A stretch of DNA of 64,000 nt from contig NZ_CP011402.1 in assembly GCF_001643775.1 (NCBI RefSeq), positions 1,162,001 through 1,226,000 on the forward strand, read 5' to 3'. Below the pieces are notes generated by a model. That model saw only the letters and a list, made by a program, of their open reading frames with translations. It was not told the origin of the DNA and searched no databases. Within the stretch, counting starts at the first letter, position 1. Each line of letters begins with the position of its first letter. The DNA comes from Denitrobacterium detoxificans. GTDB taxonomy: Bacteria > Actinomycetota > Coriobacteriia > Coriobacteriales > Eggerthellaceae. The position numbers and the translations under genes are program-made. Shown here piece by piece: positions 37,965 to 45,157 of the stretch.

Positions 37965-38016
37965 GATTCCTCCTGACGTGGGGAGGGGCCGAAGCCCCTC
38001 CTCGTCTCTACAGTGC

Positions 38017-38424
38017 CTAGTCAATCCTGAACTCTTCGTCGAAGCGTTCCTTATGACGCCTGCAGTATTCCTCGTAGAAGTCCTGCGGCTCGCAAGGGGC
38101 AAGCTCGAAGTGCAGGTCCTCGGCCAAGTCGCGGTCCATGTAGTGGGCGATGGTGTCCATGTCGAGCACCTGCCCCTGGTACGTCCATACGCGGTGGAGG
38201 ATGTGCGAGATGTCAACGGGCTCGACCTTAAGCTCGACGTCGTCACCGTATTCGTCGATGCCCCACTCTTCGAGAGTGCAAGGCGTGTCGCATGCGCGCA
38301 CGCGCGCCACTTCGTCGCGCGACGTGTTGTTGAGGTAATCGACGACCTCTTCCAGCGTATCGAAATCAACGCTGTCAAACCAGTTGCCGTGGTCGCGGTG
38401 GAGGTAGTACTTCGTGGTAGTCAT
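38017..38424 (-). CDS. Highly acidic accessory protein (135 aa)
   Basis: A 135-residue, strongly acidic protein (about 40 Asp/Glu against some 15 Lys/Arg): MTTTKYYLHRDHGNWFDSVDFDTLEEVVDYLN ... LDMDTIAHYMDRDLAEDL ... YCRRHKERFDEEFRID. Acidity of this degree is seen in DNA-mimic inhibitors such as Ocr or ArdA, but no homology is recognised. It is the first gene after the second promoter cassette; ATG 38424 has GGGAG upstream. Confidence 0.65.
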   Translation of the reverse strand: MTTTKYYLHRDHGNWFDSVDFDTLEEVVDYLNNTSRDEVARVRACDTPCTLEEWGIDEYGDDVELKVEPVDISHILHRVWTYQGQVLDMDTIAHYMDRDLAEDLHFELAPCEPQDFYEEYCRRHKERFDEEFRID

Positions 38425-38515
38425 TCGAATCAACTCCCTTGGGTCTTGCGGAGGCCCCTTGCCTCCGTCGATGGCTTAATTATATCACGTCACCAACGGT
38501 GACACAAGAGGGAAA
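38422..38515 (-). promoter_or_regulatory. Promoter/operator/leader-hairpin cassette, copy 2
   Basis: Minus strand: -35 TTGTGT (complement of 38502-38507), 17-bp spacer, -10 TATAAT (38479-38484) with the TGA extension, inverted repeat GTCACC-N3-GGTGAC (38489-38503), and the GGAGGC/GCCTCC leader hairpin (38450-38466). It drives the three-gene operon 38424-37259. It is the rightmost phage-encoded element, 26 bp from attR. Confidence 0.8.
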
Positions 38516-38528
38516 CGGAAAAGTTGTC

Positions 38529-38554
38529 ATGCACCATTCGTGCACCGTTTTGCA
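38529..38554 (+). repeat. attR: right prophage attachment site
   Basis: ATGCACCAT-tcg-TGCACCGTTTTGCA; the last 14 bp (38541-38554) repeat attL exactly. The next base starts host sequence, the upstream region of rubrerythrin. Confidence 0.9.
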
Positions 38555-38613
38555 AAATCCCGAACAGGATTTACCCAGATGGCGATTGCGTATATGACGC
38601 GACGAAGCGTATA

Positions 38614-38642
38614 TTGCCGCATGTGACGAAATTTCTTATAAT
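38614..38642 (+). promoter_or_regulatory. Rubrerythrin promoter
   Basis: TTGCCG (38614-38619), 17-bp spacer, TATAAT (38637-38642), 52 bp before the chosen ATG and 60 bp after attR. Confidence 0.75.
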
Positions 38643-38694
38643 TCTGCATATTACTATAAGGGCAGGTGGGTGCACGTAAGAGAAGGGAATGCAC

Positions 38695-39234
38695 ATGGAA
38701 TTGAAGGGGTCTCAGACCGAAAAGAACCTCATGACCGCCTTTGCCGGCGAATCGCAGGCTCACACCAAGTATCAGTATTACGCCAGCCAGGCGAAGAAGG
38801 ACGGCTACGTCCAGATTCAGAACATCTTCCTCGAGACGTCCAAGAACGAGAAAGAGCACGCCAAGCTCTGGTTCAAGGCGCTTCACGATGGCGGCGTGCC
38901 CGATACGCTCACCAACCTGGCCGACGCTGCCGATGGCGAAAACTACGAGTGGACCGACATGTACGCCGAATTCGCCGAGACGGCCCGTGCCGAGGGCTTC
39001 GATTCCCTGGCCGAGCTTTTCGACGGCGTGGGCGCCATTGAAAAGGAGCATGAAGAGCGCTATCGCAAGCTCATTGAGCGCATCAATGCGGGCGAGGTCT
39101 TCGAGCGCGATGGCCTCTATGCGTGGAAGTGCAACAACTGCGGACATATCCACATTGGCAAGAATCCGCCCGATGTTTGCCCCGTCTGCAATCATCCGAA
39201 GGCGTACTTCGAGCTTCGTTCCATGAATTACTAG
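38695..39234 (+). CDS. Rubrerythrin
   Basis: A 179-residue peroxide-detoxifying protein: a ferritin-like four-helix domain with di-iron ligands ([63 protein letters not shown]) and a C-terminal rubredoxin-type site ([30 protein letters not shown]). It reduces H2O2 in anaerobes. ATG 38695 is preferred over 38689 because AGAAGGG sits at proper distance. It has its own promoter and terminator. Confidence 0.95.
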   Translation: MELKGSQTEKNLMTAFAGESQAHTKYQYYASQAKKDGYVQIQNIFLETSKNEKEHAKLWFKALHDGGVPDTLTNLADAADGENYEWTDMYAEFAETARAEGFDSLAELFDGVGAIEKEHEERYRKLIERINAGEVFERDGLYAWKCNNCGHIHIGKNPPDVCPVCNHPKAYFELRSMNY

Positions 39235-39254
39235 AATCTCTCTTTAGCGATTCG

Positions 39255-39282
39255 GGGCCAGTCCAGTAGGGCTGGCCCTTTT
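39255..39282 (+). terminator. Terminator after rubrerythrin
   Basis: GGGCCAG (39255-39261) / CTGGCCC (39272-39278) stem with a 10-nt loop, then TTTT. Confidence 0.85.
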
Positions 39283-39587
39283 GCCGTCTATCTGTTTTCT
39301 TCTTCGTATATTCTTCGCGCGTCGTAGAATACCCCTCGTGCGCTTATTCGAATGTGCGTGCGGTGTTCTGCGCCCGCATGCTTCGGTAGCTTCGAATATT
39401 CTGCTGTTTCAGATGCAATCCCTCCATACCCGTAGCAATTGTTACGGCGAATTCATTTGTTAACATATTTGTGCCTTTTATTCCTTAATAAGCGCATTTG
39501 GCATATCAATATGAGAGATATCCCTTAATTGGTGACAAAATATGCACGGTTTGTGCAGACGAATAGTTATTGCAAGGAGGTGTGCAC
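39283..39587 (+). promoter_or_regulatory. Intergenic region upstream of the hydrogenase operon
   Basis: A 305-bp AT-rich gap (39400-39560 especially) without a gene. It must hold the hydrogenase promoter, but several weak candidates compete (for example TTGTTA near 39457) and none is convincing. The hydrogenase ribosome site AAGGAGGTG (39574-39582) ends it. No CRP/FNR-like palindrome stood out. Confidence 0.4.
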
Positions 39588-40916
39588 ATGGAGAAAGAGG
39601 CCACATACTCGGAGTTGGAGAAGATGCTAGAGGCGCGTGGGGTTACGCGTCGTAGCTTTATGAAACTCTGCGGTGCAGTGGCGGCCGCCGCGGGCGTATC
39701 TTCGCTTACGGTAGCGCAAGTCGCTTCGGCTCTCGAACAGTCCGTGATTGGCGCAAAGGAAGGTAACCTCTATCCGGTTATCTGGATCGAAGGTGCGTCC
39801 TGCACGGGTTGTACCGAGGCTTTCGCTCAGATTGACGAGCCCGATCCCGCTACGGTAGTGCTCGAGCTCATTTCGCTGAACTACAGCGAAACGCTTTCGG
39901 CTGCTGCTGGTTACTCCATGGAAGAAGCCAAGGAGCAGACCATCGAGGCCGGCAACTACATTCTCGTTTACGAGGGTGCCGTGCTCGAAGGCTGGGACGG
40001 CCAGGCCCTGCGCGTGGCTGATAAGCCTGGTACCGAGCATTTGGTCGAGGCAGCCAAGAACGCCAATGCCGTTGTCGCCCTGGGTTCCTGCGCCACGAAT
40101 GGTGGCTGGATGGCGGCTCATTCCGCGGTGAGCGCCGAGGTTGGCGCCACGGGCGTCCAGAAGTACCTGAAGGAAGTCGGCATCGACACGCCCGTCATCA
40201 ACGTGCCTGGTTGTCCGCCGAATCCCGAATGGCTCGTTGCCATCCTGGTCGACGTTGTCCTTCTGAAGGTTCTTCCGGAACTGAATGCGGAAAACAAGCC
40301 TGCGGTCATCTTTAACCAGACCATTCACGACAATTGCCAGCGTCGTGGCCACTTCGAGAACGGTGAATTCGTTTACCAGTTCGGCAGCGAAGAGGAGAAG
40401 AAGGGCTACTGCCTGTACGCCGTGGGTTGCCGCGGTCCTCAGACGAAGTCCAATTGCGGTGTTGTTCGCTACAACCATCGTCGTAGCTGGTGCGTGGAAG
40501 CTGGCGCTCCCTGCATCGGTTGCTGCGAGGCGAACCCGAACGATCCCGGCGATAACTGGGTCGAGGTTAACACGCCGTTCTTCAAGCGTCATCGCGACCT
40601 GCGCATTGGCGACTGGATGGTGCAGCCCGAAACCATCGCGGTTGGCCTTACCGCCATCGTGGCCGCCGGTATTGCCGTTCACGGCTTCGGCATCAAGGCT
40701 TCTGGCCGCATGAAGGGCAAGGTCAAGTTTGAGGCCAAGCGCGCCGTCGACGCTAAGCGTCCCGGTACGTCGGGCGCCGACTACGACCAGGAGAAGACCA
40801 TCCTCAACGCCGATGGCACCACTACTACGCTTTCCGCCGAGGAATTCCAGCAGAAGATGGAAGCCGATTACCAGGCGAAAGTTGAAGAGCTCAAGAATAG
40901 GAAAGGGGGCAACTAA
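39588..40916 (+). CDS. hyaA: [NiFe] uptake hydrogenase small subunit, Tat-exported
   Basis: A 442-residue small subunit. A twin-arginine signal (TRRSFMKLCG, about residue 18-27) sends the dimer across the membrane; FeS ligands occur in GASCTGCTEAF, GSCATNGGW, VPGCPPNPEW, and the distal set CLYAVGCRGPQTKSNCG, SWCVEAGAPCIGCCE. A C-terminal hydrophobic helix (TIAVGLTAIVAAGIAVHGFGI) anchors it beside the cytochrome b. It passes electrons from the NiFe site toward the membrane. AAGGAGGTG precedes ATG 39588. Confidence 0.95.
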   Translation: MEKEATYSELEKMLEARGVTRRSFMKLCGAVAAAAGVSSLTVAQVASALEQSVIGAKEGNLYPVIWIEGASCTGCTEAFAQIDEPDPATVVLELISLNYSETLSAAAGYSMEEAKEQTIEAGNYILVYEGAVLEGWDGQALRVADKPGTEHLVEAAKNANAVVALGSCATNGGWMAAHSAVSAEVGATGVQKYLKEVGIDTPVINVPGCPPNPEWLVAILVDVVLLKVLPELNAENKPAVIFNQTIHDNCQRRGHFENGEFVYQFGSEEEKKGYCLYAVGCRGPQTKSNCGVVRYNHRRSWCVEAGAPCIGCCEANPNDPGDNWVEVNTPFFKRHRDLRIGDWMVQPETIAVGLTAIVAAGIAVHGFGIKASGRMKGKVKFEAKRAVDAKRPGTSGADYDQEKTILNADGTTTTLSAEEFQQKMEADYQAKVEELKNRKGGN

Positions 40917-40920
40917 AACA

Positions 40921-42566
40921 TGGCACGTACAGTAATCGACCCGATTACCCGTATCGAGGGTCACCTGCGTGTGGAAATGGAAGTCGAAGACGGCGTCGTT
41001 ACCGATGCATGGGTCTCCGGCGGCTGCTTCCGCGGCATGGAGCTGGTTGTGCGCGATCGCGCTCCCGAAGATGCTGCAATGATCGTGCAGCGCATCTGCG
41101 GCGTTTGCCCTGTCTCTCACGCGCATGCTTCCACGCTTGCCGCCGAGAAGGCATATGGCATCACCATTTCGAACAACGCCCGCATCATTCGCAACCTCGT
41201 CGAAGGTGCCCAGTTCCTGCATAGCCACATCCTGTGGTTCTACAACCTGGCTGCCCTCGACTACGTGAACCCGCTGCATGCTCTGGAAGCCAACCCGGCC
41301 GATGCCTGGGATCTGGCCACCGCTGCCGGCACTTCCACGAACACCGACTTCAAGGCCCTGCAAGAGCGCCTTACCACGTTCGCGGAGAACAAGCAGCTGT
41401 CCATCTTCAGCGGCAACTGGTTCGATTCCGAGAACTCGCAGGGCTACAAGCTGCCCGCCGAGCTCGACCTCATTTGCACCGCGCATTACCTCGAAGCCCT
41501 CACCATGCAGTCGAAGGCTTCCGAGATCGCCGCGCTGCTGGGCGGCAAGATGCCGCACATCATGACGAGCACGCCTGGTGGCACGATGTTCTATCCCACC
41601 GAGGAGAAGCTCGACGACCTGTGGTCCCTCGTCAACGAGGTGTACGACTGGGTCAAGGCAACCATGATTCCCGACACGCTGGCCATTGCTCCCTATTACG
41701 CCGACGCATTCAACTTCGGCAAGGGCTGCGGTCGCTACGTGGCATGGGGCGTTTTCGAAGATGCAAGCTTCGATATGAACAAGCGCTACCTGCCCGCTGG
41801 CGTTCTGGGCGACGGTCTGAAGCTTTCCGACGTCGACGAGTCCAAGATCAAGGAATACGTTGGCCATTCCTGGTACAAGGGCGATTCCGACCTCAACCCG
41901 CTTGAGGGCGTTACCGAACCCGAGTTCACGGAATACAACACCGATGATCGTTACACCTGGTGCAAGGCTCCTTCGTACGATGGTCAGTGCATGGAAGCCG
42001 GTTCGTTCTCCCGTCTGCTCGTTGCCTACAAGCGCAATGTCAGCTTCATCGTCGACCAGATCGACGGCCTGCTGGAAACGCTGGGCGTTCCGGGTCAGCT
42101 GGAAATCCTGCAGTCCACGCTTGGCCGTACGGCTGCTCGCCAGATCGAGACGCTCTACATCGCTGGCCTCATGAAGGAATGGGTCCAGGAGCTTATCGAG
42201 GCCGTGAAGGGTGGCGACTCGGAGTACTTCCGCACGCCTTCCACCACGACTGGCCAGGGTACGGGCTTCTGGGAGGCTCCGCGTGGTGCTCTCTACCACA
42301 CGGAAAAGGTCTCCAACGGCAAGATCACCGATTACCAGATCATCATTCCCACGACGTGGAACATCGCTCCGCACGATGCCGACGGCGTTCCCGGTCCCAT
42401 GGAGCAGGCCTGCATCGGCGTTCCCGTGGGCGACATGGAAAAGCCCATCAACGTGCTGCGTACCGTTCACAGTTTCGACCCCTGCACCGCTTGCGCAGTG
42501 CACATCACGGAGCCCAAGACGGGCAAGACCTTCAAGACGGTTACGAGCCCTTGGGGGGTGAAGTAA
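40921..42566 (+). CDS. hyaB: [NiFe] uptake hydrogenase large subunit
   Basis: A 548-residue catalytic subunit. NiFe ligands lie in RICGVCPVSHAHAS (L1) near residue 58 and DPCTACAVH (L5) near the end. A 15-residue-plus extension after CAVH must be cut by the maturation protease encoded at 43824. It oxidises H2 outside the membrane. It starts 4 bp after the small-subunit stop; the HypA-F maturation genes are not in the window. Confidence 0.96.
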
Positions 42567-42567
42567 G

Positions 42568-43254
42568 ATGGCCGAACTCGCACACTACAAGGACGCACAT
42601 CCGCTGCCGTTCGTCATCACGCACTACGTGAACCTCATTTCGATGATTCTGCTCATTCTCAGTGGCTTCATCATTCACTTCCCGTACCTGCCCGCCATCA
42701 TGGGCATTTGCCGCGGCGTGCATATCTTCTGCGGCATCGTGCTGGTTGTGAACTGCATCGTGCGCGTTATCCTGGCGTTCGTGCTGGATTCCGCTCCCGT
42801 TGGCGGCACGCGTCAGAAGGTTAAGGACATCAAGTCCTTCCTTCCGCAGGCCGACAACAAGGGTCAGCTCATCCCGTGGATCAAGTTCTACCTGTTCATC
42901 CAGAAGGACCATCCGTTCTCGGGTAAGTTCAACCCGCTGCAGAAGATGGCGTACGACCTCATTCCTCTGCTCATCCTGTTCATGGGCTATACGGGCTTCT
43001 GCCTGTGGTCGGTTACGGCTGACATGCCCATCTTCGCTGCTGGCACTGCAGCCATGGGTGGCCTTATGAGCGTTCGCATCATTCACTACTTCATGATGTT
43101 CGTTTTCATCATCTTCATGATTATCCATGTGTACATGGCCGTCATCGAAGGTGGCAAGCCGCTCATGAAGCTCATGTTCGCTCGCAAGGAGCATGGTGGC
43201 CTTACCTACGATATCAACGTTCACGATATCTCGGGCGAGGATCACACCGTCTAG
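42568..43254 (+). CDS. hyaC: Hydrogenase cytochrome b subunit
   Basis: A 228-residue four-helix membrane protein of the Ni/Fe-hydrogenase b-type cytochrome family: helices near residues 20-40, 55-78, 128-148 and 170-192, with heme-ligand histidines in FVITHYVNL, GVHIFCGIVL and MIIHVYMAV. It takes electrons from the small subunit to menaquinone. Starts 1 bp after hyaB and ends before a terminator. Confidence 0.92.
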   Translation: MAELAHYKDAHPLPFVITHYVNLISMILLILSGFIIHFPYLPAIMGICRGVHIFCGIVLVVNCIVRVILAFVLDSAPVGGTRQKVKDIKSFLPQADNKGQLIPWIKFYLFIQKDHPFSGKFNPLQKMAYDLIPLLILFMGYTGFCLWSVTADMPIFAAGTAAMGGLMSVRIIHYFMMFVFIIFMIIHVYMAVIEGGKPLMKLMFARKEHGGLTYDINVHDISGEDHTV

Positions 43255-43278
43255 GATTTCCTTCCTGGATTCTTTCTT

Positions 43279-43307
43279 GAAGGGGGCCTTCGGGCTCCCT
43301 TCTTTTT
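43279..43307 (+). terminator. Terminator after hyaC
   Basis: GAAGGGGGCC / GGGCTCCCTTC hairpin (43279-43302) with a TTTTT tail, separating hyaABC from the next two genes. Confidence 0.8.
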
Positions 43308-43362
43308 CCAGGCGGCTGATATGCTGTCTTCTAGGTTACGACGCGAAGATATGGGGTTTGCC

Positions 43363-43815
43363 ATGAGCGAATACGAGGGCCTTACCGACGAGCAGGTGGA
43401 GCGCGAACGTGCGCTGCTCAAGGGCGTGCCCGTTTTGAATCTGGGGGCCTTGTTTCTGCCGCCCATTTGGGGTCCCGCCCATGGCATGTGGTGGACGATC
43501 GTGTTCTATCCCATTTGGGCGCTTGCTGACTCGTTGTTCTACTACGCCTATGCATCTGTCTCGGGCGTGGGGGAGAGCAGTCCGCTTGCCGTTGTGGCTG
43601 CCGTCGTTGTTCTTCTGCTGCTCACTGCCTTTACCTTCGCCTTTGCGCGACTGGCTCAGCCTGCCGCCCTGCATCGCGCCTTGGAGCATAAGGGCATGCG
43701 TAAGAGCGAGTATCTTCGCCGCGAACGCATCTGGGCGGTGGCTTCCGTGGTTGCGGGGTGCATTCTGCTTGCGTTGGCTACCTATTACAACGTCGTCGTG
43801 AAAGTGTCTCTGTAA
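43363..43815 (+). CDS. Membrane protein of unknown function beside hydrogenase genes
   Basis: A 150-residue protein with about four hydrophobic spans (LNLGALFLPPIWGPAHGMWW; TIVFYPIWALADSLFYYAY; LAVVAAVVVLLLLTAFTFAFA; WAVASVVAGCILLALATYY). The motif FLPPIWGPAHG is like proteins with a DUF2628-type core. It lies 9 bp before the hydrogenase maturation protease and is probably co-transcribed, but no hydrogenase role is known. ATG 43363 chosen; upstream frame lacks a ribosome site. Confidence 0.6.
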   Translation: MSEYEGLTDEQVERERALLKGVPVLNLGALFLPPIWGPAHGMWWTIVFYPIWALADSLFYYAYASVSGVGESSPLAVVAAVVVLLLLTAFTFAFARLAQPAALHRALEHKGMRKSEYLRRERIWAVASVVAGCILLALATYYNVVVKVSL

Positions 43816-43823
43816 GGTTTGCC

Positions 43824-44357
43824 ATGAAGATTGCCGTGTTTTGCGTTGGTAACAAGCTCATGCTTGATGATGGCATTGGGCCTGCCGTGTACGACGAATT
43901 GTCCGCGTACGAGTTCTCTTCCGATGTGGAGTTGTTTGACGTTGGCTGCATGAGCATGGATTATCTGAATGCCGTCCAGGCGTTCGACCTGATCATTACC
44001 GTTGACGCCCTTGATGGAACAGGCGGCGAACCGGGTACCATCTTCCGCTTCGAGCCCGATGATATGGCTCCGCGTCCGTTTGGGGCGCAGTCTCTTCACG
44101 ACCTGAAGCTATCCGATCTGTTCGAGACGGCCAAGCTGTTGGGCTACCAGGCCCAGGGCGTGTGTCTGGGTATGCAGGTGGCTAACGCCGAGCCTGCCGA
44201 GTTGACCGTCGGCCTCACTCCCCGCGTGTCAGAAAAGCTTAATGACCTGGTTGATTGCGTTCTTGCCGAACTCGTTCGCGTGGGGCAGGTCATTCGACTG
44301 CGCGAAACGGGCCAGCAGGTTGCCCCAGGCTGGCATCATACGAGCGTTTCTGCGTAG
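43824..44357 (+). CDS. hyaD: Hydrogenase maturation protease
   Basis: A 177-residue HyaD/HybD-type endopeptidase: VFCVGNKLMLDDGIGPAVYDEL (metal ligand Asp in DDGIG), VGCMSMDYLNAVQAFDLIITVDALDG (second acidic ligand), and SLHDLKLSDLFETAKLLG with the His ligand. It removes the C-terminal extension of hyaB after nickel insertion. It stands apart from hyaABC, separated by a terminator and one unknown gene. Confidence 0.92.
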   Translation: MKIAVFCVGNKLMLDDGIGPAVYDELSAYEFSSDVELFDVGCMSMDYLNAVQAFDLIITVDALDGTGGEPGTIFRFEPDDMAPRPFGAQSLHDLKLSDLFETAKLLGYQAQGVCLGMQVANAEPAELTVGLTPRVSEKLNDLVDCVLAELVRVGQVIRLRETGQQVAPGWHHTSVSA

Positions 44358-44360
44358 CGG

Positions 44361-45017
44361 TTACGCCTCGCAGCTGGGGCAGAGGTCGCATACGGGGCAA
44401 TCCGCGCAGAGCGGGTTGCGCGCGCGGCAGTATTCCCTGCCAAAGTGCACCCACTGATGGTTGATGAACAGCCAATCGGGTTGCTCGTATACGCGCATGA
44501 GCGCGCGTTCGGTCTTTTCGGGCGTATCGGCCGAAGGTCCTGCCAGCTTCAGTCGGTGAGCGATTCTGTAGACGTGCGTGTCAACGGCTATGCCTTGGGG
44601 GTTGCGAAACGCCTCGCACATGACCACGTTGGCCGTTTTTCGTCCGACGCCGGGGAGCTTCTGCAGTTGGTCCATGTCGTTGGGCACGATGCTGTCGAAT
44701 TCGGAGGCTAGAATCCTTCCCAGTTGCACGAGGTGCTTCGCTTTGGAGCGGAAGAACCCCAGCGAGTGAATGATTTCCTCGACGCTTTCGATGGAAGCGG
44801 CTCCAAGGGCTGCAGGTGTGGGGTATTTCTCGAAGAGGGCGGGCGTTACCCTATTCACGGCCGCATCGGTGCATTGGGCGGAAAGCACCACGGCGACAAC
44901 CAGTTGAAATGGGGTTTCGTAATCGAGTGAACATTCTCCGTCGCCGTAGCGCTCATGCATGCGCTCCTCGATGAGCTTTGCGCGTTCGCGTTTCGCTGCC
45001 ATTGTCTCGCGTGGCAT
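44361..45017 (-). CDS. nth: Endonuclease III
   Basis: A 218-residue bifunctional glycosylase/AP lyase: LLSAQCTDAAVNRVTPALF, catalytic Lys in the HhH LQKLPGVGRKTANVV (about residue 115) and Asp in AVDTHVYRIAHRL; FeS loop CRARNPLCADCPVCDLC (C-x6-C-x2-C-x5-C). Removes oxidised pyrimidines. ATG 45017 chosen because GGAAAGG lies 6 nt upstream; ATGs at 45023 and 45002 are alternatives. Convergent with hyaD, 3 bp gap. Confidence 0.95.
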   Translation of the reverse strand: MPRETMAAKRERAKLIEERMHERYGDGECSLDYETPFQLVVAVVLSAQCTDAAVNRVTPALFEKYPTPAALGAASIESVEEIIHSLGFFRSKAKHLVQLGRILASEFDSIVPNDMDQLQKLPGVGRKTANVVMCEAFRNPQGIAVDTHVYRIAHRLKLAGPSADTPEKTERALMRVYEQPDWLFINHQWVHFGREYCRARNPLCADCPVCDLCPSCEA

Positions 45018-45103
45018 GGCCATCCTTTCCGCAGTTCCATAGGTTTATTGTACGACGGCTCTATGGGCTTTGCGGGGTGTCGGGCATTAATCGCCGTCCA
45101 CGA

Positions 45104-45134
45104 TATAATGGGCTTGCCGCATATGCGGCTTTTT
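45104..45134 (+). promoter_or_regulatory. mfd -10 element and leader hairpin
   Basis: TATAAT (45104-45109) lies 49 bp before mfd; the -35 is weak. A GCCGC-atat-GCGGC stem followed by TTTTT (45116-45134) would lie at the very 5' end of the transcript, terminator-like in form. Confidence 0.5.
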
Positions 45135-45157
45135 CAGGTTAGTCGAAAGGCGCATCT

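Larger units (their letters stand above)
2149..38554. mobile_element. Complete HK97-type siphoviral prophage
   Basis: An apparently intact temperate siphovirus bounded by direct repeats 2149-2174 and 38529-38554. Gene order is standard: int-cI leftward, cro-xis and replication rightward, late regulator, HNH, terminase, portal, ClpP-like protease, HK97 capsid, connectors, tail tube, frameshifted chaperone, tape measure, tail tip, fibre, holin and endolysin, then accessory genes. No truncated or frameshifted core gene was seen, so it may be inducible. The structural genes are strongly GC-rich, whereas the int/cI arm and the host flanks are less so. It disrupts no gene; it lies between pheA and rubrerythrin. 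Confidence 0.95.

Noticed and set aside
39627-42503. A 958-codon open frame antisense to the hydrogenase genes
   Set aside because: It is the mirror of hyaA/hyaB, whose active-site and FeS motifs are clear; the antisense product has no domain and arises from GC-rich codon bias.
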